Shown here: positions 8,714-17,552 of the stretch, in pieces
Numbering within the stretch: the first letter of the stretch is position 1
Layout of the letters: each line of letters starts with the position of its first letter
Assembly (NCBI RefSeq): GCF_013374095.1
Contig: NZ_AP022672.1
Coordinates: 62,001-126,000, forward strand
Source of the DNA: Sphingomonas sp. HMP6
GTDB taxonomy: Bacteria; Pseudomonadota; Alphaproteobacteria; Sphingomonadales; Sphingomonadaceae
Direction of reading: 5' to 3'
DNA: 64,000 bases
The notes under the pieces: model-generated
What the model was told of the DNA's origin: nothing
The model's database searches: none
What the model saw: the letters and a program-made list of their open reading frames with translations, nothing else
Position numbers and translations under genes: made by a program

Positions 8714-9040
8714 ATGGCAGCGAAGATCAGCAGCTATGCGGTATTCTGGCCCTATTATCTGGGGGAACACGCCAAACCCGAGACGCGCGCGATCCATTAT
8801 GCGGGCACCGCGCTGACTTTCGTGTTTCTGGCGGTGGCGATCGTCGCGGGGGGATATTGGTGGGCGGCGCTGCCGATCGCCGGATACGGCTTTGCCTGGG
8901 CCGCGCATTTCGGGGTGGAGAAGAACCGCCCGGCGACCTTCACCTATCCGTTATGGTCGCTGGCGAGCGATTATCGGATGTTCTTCCTGTGGATCAGCGG
9001 GCGGCTGGGGCCGCATCTGCGCGCGGCGGGGGTAGACTGA
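8714..9040 (+). CDS. DUF962 / Mpo1-like membrane protein
   Basis: 108 residues with two hydrophobic segments and the DUF962 pattern: FWPYYLGEHAKPETRAIHYA, then WAAHFGVEKNRPATFTYPLW and SDYRMFFLW. The conserved histidines fit the Mpo1 family, whose yeast member is an iron-dependent dioxygenase acting on 2-hydroxy fatty acids from sphingoid base breakdown. Sphingomonads make sphingolipids with 2-hydroxy acyl chains, so a related reaction is plausible but unproven. ATG 8714 follows a GGAG nine bases upstream; longer in-frame starts add a leader unlike the family. Confidence 0.82.
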   Translation: MAAKISSYAVFWPYYLGEHAKPETRAIHYAGTALTFVFLAVAIVAGGYWWAALPIAGYGFAWAAHFGVEKNRPATFTYPLWSLASDYRMFFLWISGRLGPHLRAAGVD

Positions 9041-9160
9041 CCGCCCTGGGAAGGATTCCGCGGCAACACGCGATGTGTCGGGCAGCGCGGACAGGCAAAT
9101 CTTGCGGTGCCCAAAGCGTGTATTGATTGCGAGCGCGAGCGTGAACGCTATCTAGGGGGC

Positions 9161-10153
9161 ATGCACAGTCTCCCCACGACGCTCGCCCTGATCGGCAATA
9201 CCCCGCTCGTCTTCCTAAAAGGCCCGAGCGAGGCCGCCGGTGCCGAAATTTACGGCAAATGCGAATTCACCAATCCCGGCGCTTCGATCAAGGACCGTGC
9301 CGCGCTCGGGATTGTCGAGGATGCCGAGGCGCGCGGGTCGATTGCGCCGGGCGGTACCTTTGTCGAGGGGACGGCGGGCAATACCGGGATCGGGCTCGCG
9401 CTGGTCGCCAATGCCAAGGGCTACAAGACGATCATCGTGATGCCCGAGACGCAAAGCCGCGAGAAGATGGATACGTTGCGCGCGCTCGGGGCTGAGCTCG
9501 TGCTGGTGCCGGCCGCGCCCTATTCGAACCCCGGCCATTTCGTCCACACCTCGCGCCGGATCGCCGAGGAGACGCCCAACGCCGTGTGGGCCAACCAGTT
9601 CGACAATATCGCCAATCGCAAGGCGCACATCACCGGCACGGCCGAGGAAATCTGGGCGCAGATGGACGGGCGGATCGATGGGTTCACCTGCGCCGCGGGG
9701 ACCGGCGGGACGATTGCCGGAGTCGGCATGGGGTTGAAAGCGAAGGACGAAAAGGTGTGCATCGCGCTCAGCGATCCGCACGGCGCGGCGCTGTACAATT
9801 ATTATGCGCATGGCGAACTGAAGTCCGAAGGATCATCGGTCGCCGAGGGGATCGGGCAGGGGCGCATCACCGCCAATCTGGAAGGCGCGCCGATCGATAC
9901 GCAATTCCGCATTTCCGATGCCGAAGGCATGGCATGGGTGACGCGGTTGCTGGCGGAGGAAGGGCTGTGCCTGGGGCTGTCGTCGGGGATCAACGTCGCG
10001 GGCGCGGTGGCGCTGGCGCGGCACCTGGGGCCGGGCAGCCGGGTCGCGACGATCCTGTGCGATACCGGGTTTCGCTACCTCTCGACGCTGTACAACCGGG
10101 CGTGGCTCGAGGCGAAAGGGCTAGCGGTGCCGCCGTGGCTGGCCTCCGCCTAA
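9161..10153 (+). CDS. cysK: Cysteine synthase (O-acetylserine sulfhydrylase)
   Basis: 330 residues, a fold-type II PLP enzyme that makes cysteine from O-acetylserine and sulfide. The PLP lysine is Lys44 in NPGASIKDRAALG; the substrate loop is GTAGNTGIGLA; the phosphate loop is AGTGGTIAGVG. The C-terminal part (LCDTGFRYLSTLYNRAWL) is typical of the CysK group found in alphaproteobacteria. ATG 9161 directly follows an AGGGGG; the 18-residue upstream extension from 9107 is rich in Cys/Arg/Glu and not part of the family. Confidence 0.92.
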   Translation: MHSLPTTLALIGNTPLVFLKGPSEAAGAEIYGKCEFTNPGASIKDRAALGIVEDAEARGSIAPGGTFVEGTAGNTGIGLALVANAKGYKTIIVMPETQSREKMDTLRALGAELVLVPAAPYSNPGHFVHTSRRIAEETPNAVWANQFDNIANRKAHITGTAEEIWAQMDGRIDGFTCAAGTGGTIAGVGMGLKAKDEKVCIALSDPHGAALYNYYAHGELKSEGSSVAEGIGQGRITANLEGAPIDTQFRISDAEGMAWVTRLLAEEGLCLGLSSGINVAGAVALARHLGPGSRVATILCDTGFRYLSTLYNRAWLEAKGLAVPPWLASA

Positions 10154-10192
10154 AGGGCGGCATCGACAAGACTGTCGTAATGCGTTACATTT

Positions 10193-10534
10193 ATGCCACA
10201 GCCTATGAAAATGATCGCACAGCACCCGCAAAGGGAAGCAGGCCAGACTACCCAGCGCGTTAAGGTCGGCATGATCGGCCTTGCTGCGGTCGTATTGCTG
10301 ATCGGGCTTGCGGCGGCGATTTTTGCGACGATGCGGCACGACCGCGATGTTGCCGCGATCGGCAGTGCGCGGCCCGAAGTCGTCTCCGCGATCGTATCGG
10401 GTAATAGCGCCGATCCGGCGGCTGCGGCCACCGCCACCAAGGAGCCGCTGGCCGAGCTTGGCGTCGCGCCAAGCGCGGAAATCGCGAGCAACACTGCCCA
10501 GCCGCAATCGCGCATCGCGCAACCGCAGCGGTGA
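10193..10534 (+). CDS. Small single-pass membrane protein, unknown
   Basis: 113 residues. One transmembrane helix at about residues 25-46 (VGMIGLAAVVLLIGLAAAIF) follows a short polar N-terminus; the rest is Ala/Pro-rich, of low complexity and probably outside the cytoplasm. No family recognised. ATGs at 10193, 10205 and 10211 are all possible, none with a strong ribosome site. It lies between cysK and the dcw control region. The clean membrane helix and composition favour a real gene. Confidence 0.6.
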   Translation: MPQPMKMIAQHPQREAGQTTQRVKVGMIGLAAVVLLIGLAAAIFATMRHDRDVAAIGSARPEVVSAIVSGNSADPAAAATATKEPLAELGVAPSAEIASNTAQPQSRIAQPQR

Positions 10535-10699
10535 TCGCGTGGCGTCGCGGCGCACCGGGCAATTGCGGGAAATCATGCCTGATCTTGAAGCCGCGTTCGC
10601 AACGGCGCGCGAAGCCGCGAGCGATTGTTCGAACACAGCGGGAACAAGCTGATATGTCGCGACAAAAATGGACGGCAAATCTAAGGAATTAGCCGTACC

Positions 10700-10734
10700 T
10701 CCCCGACATTCCCCGGCTTTCCCCTTGTATCCCC
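10700..10734. promoter_or_regulatory. Probable MraZ operator: four TCCCC boxes at 10-base spacing
   Basis: TCCCC occurs at 10700, 10710, 10720 and 10730, each separated by five unrelated bases; the complement gives GGGGA-N5 repeated four times. In E. coli, MraZ represses its own operon through TGGGA-type direct repeats with five-base gaps. Same spacing, four of five bases and position before mraZ make this the likely autoregulatory site. The region from 10535 to the mraZ start otherwise holds only the hairpin listed next and no clear gene. Confidence 0.72.
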
Positions 10735-10800
10735 AGTAAACTGCGTGTTAACTCTGCTTCCAACAGGGGCAGACTCATCTCGCCTGCGCGACAGTGCGCT

Positions 10801-10825
10801 GAGAATCGCAACGGATGCGATTCTC
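10801..10825. repeat. Perfect 10-bp inverted repeat with two GANTC sites before mraZ
   Basis: GAGAATCGCA and TGCGATTCTC flank a five-base loop ACGGA. Each arm holds a GANTC site (GAATC, GATTC), the target of the alphaproteobacterial cell-cycle methyltransferase CcrM. The hairpin lies in the probable 5' leader of mraZ and buries the in-frame ATG at 10815, which argues for a start further downstream. It is not followed by a T run, so it is not a standard terminator. Confidence 0.6.
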
Positions 10826-10862
10826 GGGACGGGAGAGGCTTGTCCGCCGATGCGGGGTGGGC

Positions 10863-11363
10863 GTGGACGAACGCAGCGAATATCAGGGAGATGGCCTCGG
10901 TCTTGTCGATGACAAGGGCCGGGTCGCGATTCCTGCCTCGCTGCGACAGGCGCTGGCGACGAATTCGCCACGCCCCGATGGCAAGGACGGCGGCACGATC
11001 ATCGTCGGCGTCCATCCCAAGCAGGCCTGCCTGCGTGCCTATGACCCCGCTTTCGTCAAGATCCTGAAGGCCAAGGTCGAAGCGCGCGAGGCGCTGCACA
11101 CCGGCGAGGACGGCGAGCCCAATTACAATTTCAAGCGCCGCGGCGCGAGCGGCGAGCAAGCCCCGTTCGACGGATCGGGCCGCTTCATCATGCCCCCATT
11201 CCCGCGCGATTATGCGGGAATCGGCGAGTACGCTTTTTTCTGGGGCACGTTCGACTGGATCGAGATCTGGGATCCGGCGACGCTTATCGCGGCGACCGAT
11301 GTCGACCCGGTGATGCAGGCGGCCTGCCGTTTCCATTGCAAGCAGAAGGGGATCGCGCTGTGA
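10863..11363 (+). CDS. mraZ: MraZ, transcriptional regulator of the dcw cluster
   Basis: 166 residues with the duplicated MraZ (AbrB-like) fold: [18 protein letters not shown] in the first half and [17 protein letters not shown] in the second. MraZ binds DNA upstream of its operon and sets dcw expression; the TCCCC boxes at 10700-10734 are its likely target. Start is uncertain: GTG 10863 (MDERSEYQG) gives the usual N-terminus, GTG 10857 and ATG 10815 are in frame, but 10815 lies in a hairpin and adds an Arg-rich leader. The stop overlaps rsmH as GTGA. The protein is longer than the roughly 145 residues usual in enterobacteria because of a loop around [14 protein letters not shown]. Confidence 0.88.
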   Translation: MDERSEYQGDGLGLVDDKGRVAIPASLRQALATNSPRPDGKDGGTIIVGVHPKQACLRAYDPAFVKILKAKVEAREALHTGEDGEPNYNFKRRGASGEQAPFDGSGRFIMPPFPRDYAGIGEYAFFWGTFDWIEIWDPATLIAATDVDPVMQAACRFHCKQKGIAL

Positions 11364-12337
11364 TCCTTGCAACTCCTGTGAACGACGCGCCGCATGTGCC
11401 GGTCTTGCTTGCCGAAGTGATCGACGCGCTCGCCATCGCGCCCGGTGAGGCCCATGTCGATGCGACCTTTGGCGCAGGCGGCTACACGCAGGCGATGCTG
11501 GCGAAAGGTGCGCGTGTGTTCGCGTTCGATCGCGACCCGGATGCGATTGCTGCGGGTAGTGCGATCGTCGCCGCCTCGGATGGTGCGCTGACTCTGGTGC
11601 CCGCGACCTTCTCGGCGATGGATGCCGAGCTTGCTGCGCGAGGCGCCGTGCCAGTGCAAGGCGTGACGATGGACATCGGCGTGTCCTCGATGCAGCTCGA
11701 CCAGGCCGAGCGCGGCTTTTCGTTCCAGTCCGACGGCCCGCTCGACATGCGGATGAGCCAGGAGGGCCTGAGCGCCGCCGAATTCGTCAACGAAGCCGAT
11801 GAAGCGCAGATCGCCTATGTCATCAAGGAATATGGCGAGGAGCCGCGCGCGCGCCGCGTCGCACAGGCAATCGTGTACAATCGCCCGATCACGCGCACCG
11901 GCGAGCTCGCACGGATCGTGCGCAAGGCGCTCGGCTACAAGCCGCATGACAAGAAGGACCCGGCAACGCGGACCTTCCAGGCGATCCGCATCCATATCAA
12001 CCGCGAGCTGGGCGAACTGGCCGACGGCCTTGCTGCGGCGGAGCGTGTTCTTGCCCCCGGCGGTCGGCTGGCGGTGGTGACGTTCCACAGTCTCGAGGAC
12101 CGGATGGTCAAGCGGTTCCTGCGCGAACGCAGCGGATCGCTGCCGGCGGGATCGCGGCATTTGCCCGAAGTGGCGGCGAAACACGCGCCGAGCTTCGAAC
12201 TGGTCGGGCGCGGCATCCGTGCCGGCGAAGACGAAATCGCGCGCAATCCGCGCGCCCGTTCAGCCACGCTTCGTACGGCAACGCGTACCAGTGCCGCCGC
12301 TTGGCCGGAACACTCTGTGACAGAAGGAGCGATGTGA
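11360..12337 (+). CDS. rsmH: 16S rRNA m4C1402 methyltransferase
   Basis: 325 residues, S-adenosylmethionine-dependent N4-methyltransferase acting on C1402 of 16S rRNA (formerly mraW). Key parts: [28 protein letters not shown] (cofactor loop), [47 protein letters not shown] and [19 protein letters not shown] 11360 shares a GTGA overlap with mraZ, so translation is coupled. It ends by a one-base overlap with ftsL (TGATG). Confidence 0.96.
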   Translation: MILATPVNDAPHVPVLLAEVIDALAIAPGEAHVDATFGAGGYTQAMLAKGARVFAFDRDPDAIAAGSAIVAASDGALTLVPATFSAMDAELAARGAVPVQGVTMDIGVSSMQLDQAERGFSFQSDGPLDMRMSQEGLSAAEFVNEADEAQIAYVIKEYGEEPRARRVAQAIVYNRPITRTGELARIVRKALGYKPHDKKDPATRTFQAIRIHINRELGELADGLAAAERVLAPGGRLAVVTFHSLEDRMVKRFLRERSGSLPAGSRHLPEVAAKHAPSFELVGRGIRAGEDEIARNPRARSATLRTATRTSAAAWPEHSVTEGAM

Positions 12338-12921
12338 TGCTGGGTCTGGCGTGGAAGAGTCTCGGATGGTTTCTGGCGGGTGTCGCAGTGGCACTCGGTT
12401 TCCTGCTGGTGCCGTTGCAGGTGGCAGCGGAGCGCAAGAAGCTCGACCGCACGGCGAGCGAGATCTTGCGCGCGAAGCGCGACATTCGCGCGCTCGAAAC
12501 CGAGTTCGACACGCGTGCGAGCCTGGCGCAGCTCGACAAATGGAATGCCGAGTCGCTCGGGATGGTGGCACCTGCCGCCGACCAATTCGTCGCGGATGAA
12601 GCGGCGCTTGCCTCGATCGAGCCGACGGCGGCTGGGTCGGGGCCACAAATGGCGTCGTTTGTGCCCGCGGCACCGGTTTATGCAGGAACGAGCCAGGCCC
12701 CGGTTGCCGAGCCCGCTGCGCCGGCCGCGCGCGACACCGCTCCGGCACCCCGCGCTGCGATGGCGGCGGTGAGCGAGCCGCAAACGCAGCCCGCTGCTCG
12801 GCCCCGCGTCGAAGCACGTCCGCGTGCGGCGGTAGCGTTGCTCGATCGCGCCTTGCTCGACGATAGCGTGATCGGCGATTTGCGCAGCAGCGCGCGCGCT
12901 GAAACGGGACGCGGTCGGTGA
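12337..12921 (+). CDS. ftsL: FtsL-like divisome protein with long Ala/Pro-rich tail
   Basis: 194 residues. A short N-terminus, one transmembrane helix (about 8-28), a coiled-coil segment (RKKLDRTASEILRAKRDIRA) and a WNAESLGMVAPAADQFVADE stretch fit FtsL, the bitopic protein that joins FtsB and FtsQ and signals to FtsWI. Identity rests mainly on position between rsmH and ftsI, since FtsL sequences diverge strongly. FtsL is usually 90-120 residues; here about 90 further residues form an Ala/Pro-rich periplasmic tail. An AAGGAG lies eight bases before the ATG. Confidence 0.82.
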   Translation: MLGLAWKSLGWFLAGVAVALGFLLVPLQVAAERKKLDRTASEILRAKRDIRALETEFDTRASLAQLDKWNAESLGMVAPAADQFVADEAALASIEPTAAGSGPQMASFVPAAPVYAGTSQAPVAEPAAPAARDTAPAPRAAMAAVSEPQTQPAARPRVEARPRAAVALLDRALLDDSVIGDLRSSARAETGRGR

Positions 12922-14660
12922 GCACGCTCGTCGCCCGCCCGATCGCCCGACCGATTTCCGGGCGCCGCTCGAACGATCAGCGCCACGCGCTGGTCGCGGT
13001 CGCGCATGTGCGGTTGATGATGCTGATGTTGCTGATCATGGCGGGTTTCCTGCTGGTGATCGGGCGGATCGCGTTGCTTGGCCTGCTCGGTACGCCGGCT
13101 GGTGCCGCGACGCTGACCGCCAATCCGGTGGTGCGCGGCGACATTCTCGATCGCAACGGTCAGCCACTGGCCCGCACGATCGAGGCTTGGACGATCGGCG
13201 TGCGTCCGCCCGAATTGCTGGGGGACCGGCAAGCGCTGGCGGGGCAGTTGGCGACGTTGATGCCGGCGCATGATTCGGCCTGGTATCTCGACCGGCTGAC
13301 CATGAAGGGCAAGTTCACCTATCTGGAGAAGCACGCTTCGCCTGCTTTGGTGAACCAGATTCACGCGCTGGGCGAGCCGGGCATCGTCTTCGCGCGCGAG
13401 CCTGAGCGGCTGTATCCGCAATCGACGCTGGCGGCGCATGCACTCGGCTATATCGGCCCGACGGCGACCGACCTGCACATTATGGGGCGTGCCGGGATCG
13501 AGCGCGCTTTCGACGCCCGACTGACCGATCCGGCGCAGCGCGGCAAGCCGATCGCGTTGTCGATCGATTCGCGCGTGCAGGCGGCGATGGAGAGCGAGCT
13601 CGGCCGCGCGATGGTGTCATTCAAGGCGAAGGATGCAACCGGCATCGTGCTCGACGTGCGCACCGGCGAAGTGATCGCGATGGTGTCGCTGCCCGTCTAC
13701 AACCCCAACAAGTTGAGCGGCACGAGCATCGATGCGCTGCGCAACAACGTCACGCAGTCGGTGTATGAGCTCGGTTCGACCTTCAAGCCGATCACGATGG
13801 CCGCGGCGATCGAGAGCGGCACGGTAACGTCGATGGCGCGGCGTTTCGACGCGACGGTGCCACTGAAGGTCGGGCGTTTCACGATCCACGACGATCGCGG
13901 CGACGAACAGAAGCGCTGGTTGAACATCCCCGAGACGCTGATCTATTCGTCCAACATCGCAACCGCGCGGATCGCCGAGGAAATGGGCAAGGACAAGCTG
14001 ACCGCGATGTTCACGGCAATGGGCTTTGGCGAGCGCCCGTCGATCGAGCTGCGCGAGCGCGCCGGGCCGATCTGGCCGAAATATTGGGGCAATACGACGC
14101 TGATGACGACCGCGTTCGGGCACGGCATCGCCGTGACGCCGCTGCACTTGGCCAATGCCTATGCGACGCTGGTCAATGGCGGCATCTGGCGCCCGACGAC
14201 GATGCTGAAGGTGGCACCCGGCGCGGCTCCGGCTGGGCGGCGCGTGTTGTCCGAGGCGACGAGCGCGCGGATGCGGCAATTGCTGCGGATGATCGTGCTG
14301 CTGGGCACTGGCAAGAAAGGTGAAGCGCCGGGATACCGCGTCGGTGGCAAGACCGGGACTGCCGAGGTTGCGGGCGCAGGCGGATATTCGAAAAAGGCCA
14401 ACGTTTCGACCTTCGCGGCCGCCTTCCCGATGGATTCGCCGCGCTATGTCGTGGTGGCAATGCTCAACTCGCCGATCGGCAATGCCGAATCGTTCGGCCT
14501 CACCACGGCGGCATGGACCGCAGCACCCGTCGTCAGCCGCGTGATCGCGCGGACGGGATCGCTGCTCGGCGTGACGCCAGACATGAAGCGCGATATCGAC
14601 GTGTCCGAACTGATGCCGCTGGTGTGGCACGGCGCGGGCGACCGCAAGAACGCGGAATGA
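12918..14660 (+). CDS. ftsI: Peptidoglycan transpeptidase PBP3
   Basis: 580 residues, class B penicillin-binding protein that cross-links septal peptidoglycan with FtsW. One N-terminal membrane helix (about 33-58), a pedestal domain starting near RGDILDRNGQPLA, then the transpeptidase domain with the three catalytic motifs: Ser287 in GSTFKP, Ser344-Ser-Asn346, and Lys478-Thr-Gly-Thr in KTGTAEVAG. The GTG start overlaps the ftsL stop as GTGA. Confidence 0.96.
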   Translation: MSTLVARPIARPISGRRSNDQRHALVAVAHVRLMMLMLLIMAGFLLVIGRIALLGLLGTPAGAATLTANPVVRGDILDRNGQPLARTIEAWTIGVRPPELLGDRQALAGQLATLMPAHDSAWYLDRLTMKGKFTYLEKHASPALVNQIHALGEPGIVFAREPERLYPQSTLAAHALGYIGPTATDLHIMGRAGIERAFDARLTDPAQRGKPIALSIDSRVQAAMESELGRAMVSFKAKDATGIVLDVRTGEVIAMVSLPVYNPNKLSGTSIDALRNNVTQSVYELGSTFKPITMAAAIESGTVTSMARRFDATVPLKVGRFTIHDDRGDEQKRWLNIPETLIYSSNIATARIAEEMGKDKLTAMFTAMGFGERPSIELRERAGPIWPKYWGNTTLMTTAFGHGIAVTPLHLANAYATLVNGGIWRPTTMLKVAPGAAPAGRRVLSEATSARMRQLLRMIVLLGTGKKGEAPGYRVGGKTGTAEVAGAGGYSKKANVSTFAAAFPMDSPRYVVVAMLNSPIGNAESFGLTTAAWTAAPVVSRVIARTGSLLGVTPDMKRDIDVSELMPLVWHGAGDRKNAE

Positions 14661-14667
14661 AACGACC

Positions 14668-16182
14668 ATGAAACTGGGCGCGCTGACCGGCGGAACCGAG
14701 ACCGACACCGTCACCGGCTTCGCGATCGACCACCGCAAGGTCGCGCCGGGGGTGGTGTTCGGCGCGTTTCAGGGTGCGGTCGTCAATGGCGAGGATTTCA
14801 TCGACGCCGCTGTCGCCGGCGGTGCGATTGCGGTGGTGGCGCGGCCCGATGCGCGCGTGGCGGGTGCCGTGCAGATCGCCGATGCCGTACCGCGGCGGAA
14901 GTTCGCCGAACTCGCCGCGCGCTATTTCGCGCCCTTTCCCAGCGTCGCGGTGGCGGTAACCGGCACCAACGGCAAGACCTCCACCGTCGAGATGGTGCGG
15001 CAGTTGTGGCGGATGAGCGGGTTCAGCGCCGCGTCGATCGGCACGTTGGGCGTGACGACCGGTGACGACCGCGTCTCGACCGGGTTGACCACGCCCGATG
15101 TGGTGACCTTCCTGTCGAACGTCGCCGGCCTGGCGCGCGAGGGCGTCAGCCATGTCGCATTCGAGGCATCGAGCCACGGTCTGTCGCAATATCGCACTGA
15201 GGGCCTGCGGGTGTCGGCGGCGGCGTTCACCAATCTCAGCCGTGACCATCTCGATTATCACGGCACGATGGAGGCCTACCTCGAGGCGAAGCTGCGGTTG
15301 TTCAGCGAAGTGCTGGCCGATGACGGCGTGGCGGTGGTGTGGGCGGACGATGCGGTGTCGGCCCGCGTGGCCGAGGTGGCGCGCGGGCGCGGCCAGCGCG
15401 TGATCTCGGTCGGCACGACAGGCGAGACGCTCAAGCTCGTGTCGCGCGATCCGACCTTGCTTGGGCAGGGGCTGGTGATCGAGGCTGAGGGCAAGACCTA
15501 TACGGTCAACCTCCCGCTGATCGGTGCATATCAGGCGGCGAATGCGCTGACCGCGGCGGGGCTGGTGATTGCGGGCGGCGGCGATGTCGCGGCGACGCTC
15601 GCCAATCTGGCGCGGTTGCAGCCGGTGCGCGGGCGGCTCGAACGCGCGGTGATCGCCCGCAGCGGCGCGCCGGTCTATGTCGATTACGCGCACACGCCCG
15701 ACGCGCTGGAAGCCGCGATCTCGGCGCTGAAGCCCCATGCCGGGGGTCGGCTGATCGTGGTAATCGGGGCGGGCGGCGACCGCGACATGGGCAAAAGGCG
15801 CGAGATGGGTGCGGTCGCGGCGGCGATGGCGGATGTCGTGATCGTGACCGACGACAATCCCCGGTCCGAAGACCCGGCGGCGATCCGCGCGATGGTGCTT
15901 GAGGGTGCGCCGTCCGCGACCGAGATCGGGTCGCGGCGTGACGCGATCGGCGCGGCGATCGCGCAAGCCGGGCCGCAGGATATCGTGCTGATTGCGGGCA
16001 AGGGGCATGAGCAGGGGCAGATCGTTGGCGGCCTGGTCCTGCCGTTCGACGATGTGAGCGTGGCGCGGGAGATGGCGGCCTCGTCCCCCTCCCGCTTGCG
16101 GGAGGGGTTAGGGGAGGGGCGTGCGGCAAACGCTGCGCCTGTTCCTGCATCCCCTCCCGCAAGCGGGAGCGGAGAAGCATGA
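14668..16182 (+). CDS. murE: UDP-MurNAc-tripeptide synthetase
   Basis: 504 residues. MurE adds the third residue to UDP-MurNAc-L-Ala-D-Glu using ATP. The P-loop is TGTNGKTSTVEM, the middle domain has the HDHLDYHGTM-type motif (SRDHLDYHGTMEAYLEAK, with the carbamylated Lys region), and the DDNPRSEDP motif marks meso-diaminopimelate specificity. The natural C-terminus ends near VSVAREMAA; the last 33 residues or so are encoded by a palindromic repeat (16085-16173) read in frame until a stop that overlaps the murF ATG. These extra residues are therefore probably dispensable. Confidence 0.95.
   Translation: MKLGALTGGTETDTVTGFAIDHRKVAPGVVFGAFQGAVVNGEDFIDAAVAGGAIAVVARPDARVAGAVQIADAVPRRKFAELAARYFAPFPSVAVAVTGTNGKTSTVEMVRQLWRMSGFSAASIGTLGVTTGDDRVSTGLTTPDVVTFLSNVAGLAREGVSHVAFEASSHGLSQYRTEGLRVSAAAFTNLSRDHLDYHGTMEAYLEAKLRLFSEVLADDGVAVVWADDAVSARVAEVARGRGQRVISVGTTGETLKLVSRDPTLLGQGLVIEAEGKTYTVNLPLIGAYQAANALTAAGLVIAGGGDVAATLANLARLQPVRGRLERAVIARSGAPVYVDYAHTPDALEAAISALKPHAGGRLIVVIGAGGDRDMGKRREMGAVAAAMADVVIVTDDNPRSEDPAAIRAMVLEGAPSATEIGSRRDAIGAAIAQAGPQDIVLIAGKGHEQGQIVGGLVLPFDDVSVAREMAASSPSRLREGLGEGRAANAAPVPASPPASGSGEA
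16085..16173. repeat. REPIN-like palindromic doublet inside the 3' end of murE
   Basis: Two hairpins in opposite orientation: CCCCTCCCGC-TT-GCGGGAGGGG (16086-16107) and CCCCTCCCGC-AA-GCGGGAGC (16151-16170), about 43 bases apart. This arrangement of two inverted short palindromes matches REP doublets that are moved by RAYT-type transposases; no such gene is in the window. It encodes the C-terminal tail of MurE and ends nine bases before the murE stop. Confidence 0.75.
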
Positions 16183-17552
16183 GCCTCTGGACATCCGAGG
16201 AGATCGCGGCGGCGACCGGCGGGACCGCGTCCGCTCCGTTCAGTGCCACTGGCGTGACCTTCGACTCGCGCGAAGTGACCACCGGCGACCTGTTCATCGC
16301 GCTGACCGGGGAGGCTACCGACGGGCATCGCTTTCTGGATCAGGCGTTCGATCGCGGCGCGGCGGGCGCATTGGTGTCGCAGCCTAGTGCGCATCCGTCG
16401 GTGCTCGTCCCCGACACGATGGCCGCGCTGGAGGACATCGCCCGCGCGGCGCGGGCGCGGACCGACGCCAAGATCATCGGCGTCACCGGATCGGTCGGGA
16501 AGACCGGCACGAAAGAGGCGCTGTTCGCGGCACTCGACCGCGGCGCACCCGGCGAAACGCATCGTTCGGTCAAAAGCTACAACAACCACACCGGCGTTCC
16601 GCTGAGCCTCGCGCGGATGCCCGCCGCGACGCGCTTCGGCGTGTTCGAAATGGGGATGAACCATTCCGGTGAGCTCGCGCATCTCACGACGCTGGTGCGA
16701 CCGCACGTTGCGATCGTCACGACGGTTGCCTCGGCCCACCGCGAATTCTTCGACAGTGAGGAAGCGATCGCCGATGCCAAGGGCGAGATTTTTCGAGGGC
16801 TGGAGCCCGGCGGCGTCGCGATCGTGCCGTACGACAATGCGCATCGCGACCGGCTGATCGCCGCCGCCGCGCCATATGCCGCGCGTACGGTAACCTTTGG
16901 CTTGGAAAAAGGCGCGGATGTGCGCGCGATCGAGACGATGCGCACGGCAAGCGGTGGGACGTTCGTGACGGCGCAGATCGGCGCGCGCGAACTGAGCTTT
17001 ACGATCAGCCAGCCGGGGCTGCATTGGGTTTCGAACTGCCTCGCCTTGCTCGCCGCCGTTGATGCGGTGGGCGGGGACTTGGCGCTGGCGGGCCTGGCAC
17101 TGGCCGAGCTTGGCGGACTGGCCGGGCGCGGCGCGCGCTTCTCGGTGTCGGTCGGCGCGGGTGAGGCGCTGGTGATCGACGAAAGCTACAACGCCAATCC
17201 GTCGTCGATGCGCGCGACGCTCGCAGTGCTGGGGGCCGAGCAGGCTGCTCGGAAGATCGTCGTACTCGGCGAAATGCGCGAGCTCGGCGCGGACAGCGAT
17301 GCCTATCACGCGGCGCTTGCCGAGCTGATCGCGATGGCGGGCGTCAAAGCGGGTATTTTGGTCGGTGAACGGATTGCGCCGCTTGCCAACGCGCTTGAGG
17401 GGCAGGGCGATTTCGTTCATGTCGCCGACGCCGCTGCGGCGCGCGCTGCCCTGTCCGCCATGCTGGCGCCGGGCGACGCGGTGCTGATCAAGGGATCGAA
17501 TGGCGTAGGGCTGGCGGCGGTCGTCGCGGCTTTGCGAAGCGGAACACTGTAA
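16179..17552 (+). CDS. murF: UDP-MurNAc-tripeptide:D-Ala-D-Ala ligase
   Basis: 457 residues, the last cytoplasmic Mur ligase, adding D-Ala-D-Ala. Motifs: [16 protein letters not shown] (P-loop), [31 protein letters not shown], and the C-terminal [17 protein letters not shown]. Start ATG shares ATGA with the murE stop; the murF stop shares one base with mraY (TAATG). Length and motif order are normal. Confidence 0.96.
   Translation: MSLWTSEEIAAATGGTASAPFSATGVTFDSREVTTGDLFIALTGEATDGHRFLDQAFDRGAAGALVSQPSAHPSVLVPDTMAALEDIARAARARTDAKIIGVTGSVGKTGTKEALFAALDRGAPGETHRSVKSYNNHTGVPLSLARMPAATRFGVFEMGMNHSGELAHLTTLVRPHVAIVTTVASAHREFFDSEEAIADAKGEIFRGLEPGGVAIVPYDNAHRDRLIAAAAPYAARTVTFGLEKGADVRAIETMRTASGGTFVTAQIGARELSFTISQPGLHWVSNCLALLAAVDAVGGDLALAGLALAELGGLAGRGARFSVSVGAGEALVIDESYNANPSSMRATLAVLGAEQAARKIVVLGEMRELGADSDAYHAALAELIAMAGVKAGILVGERIAPLANALEGQGDFVHVADAAAARAALSAMLAPGDAVLIKGSNGVGLAAVVAALRSGTL

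Noticed and set aside
10737..10752. CtrA-like site (TAAA-N7-TTAAC) between the MraZ boxes and mraZ
   Set aside because: One half-site is imperfect and such matches are expected by chance in a short A/T-containing stretch; no second site supports it.
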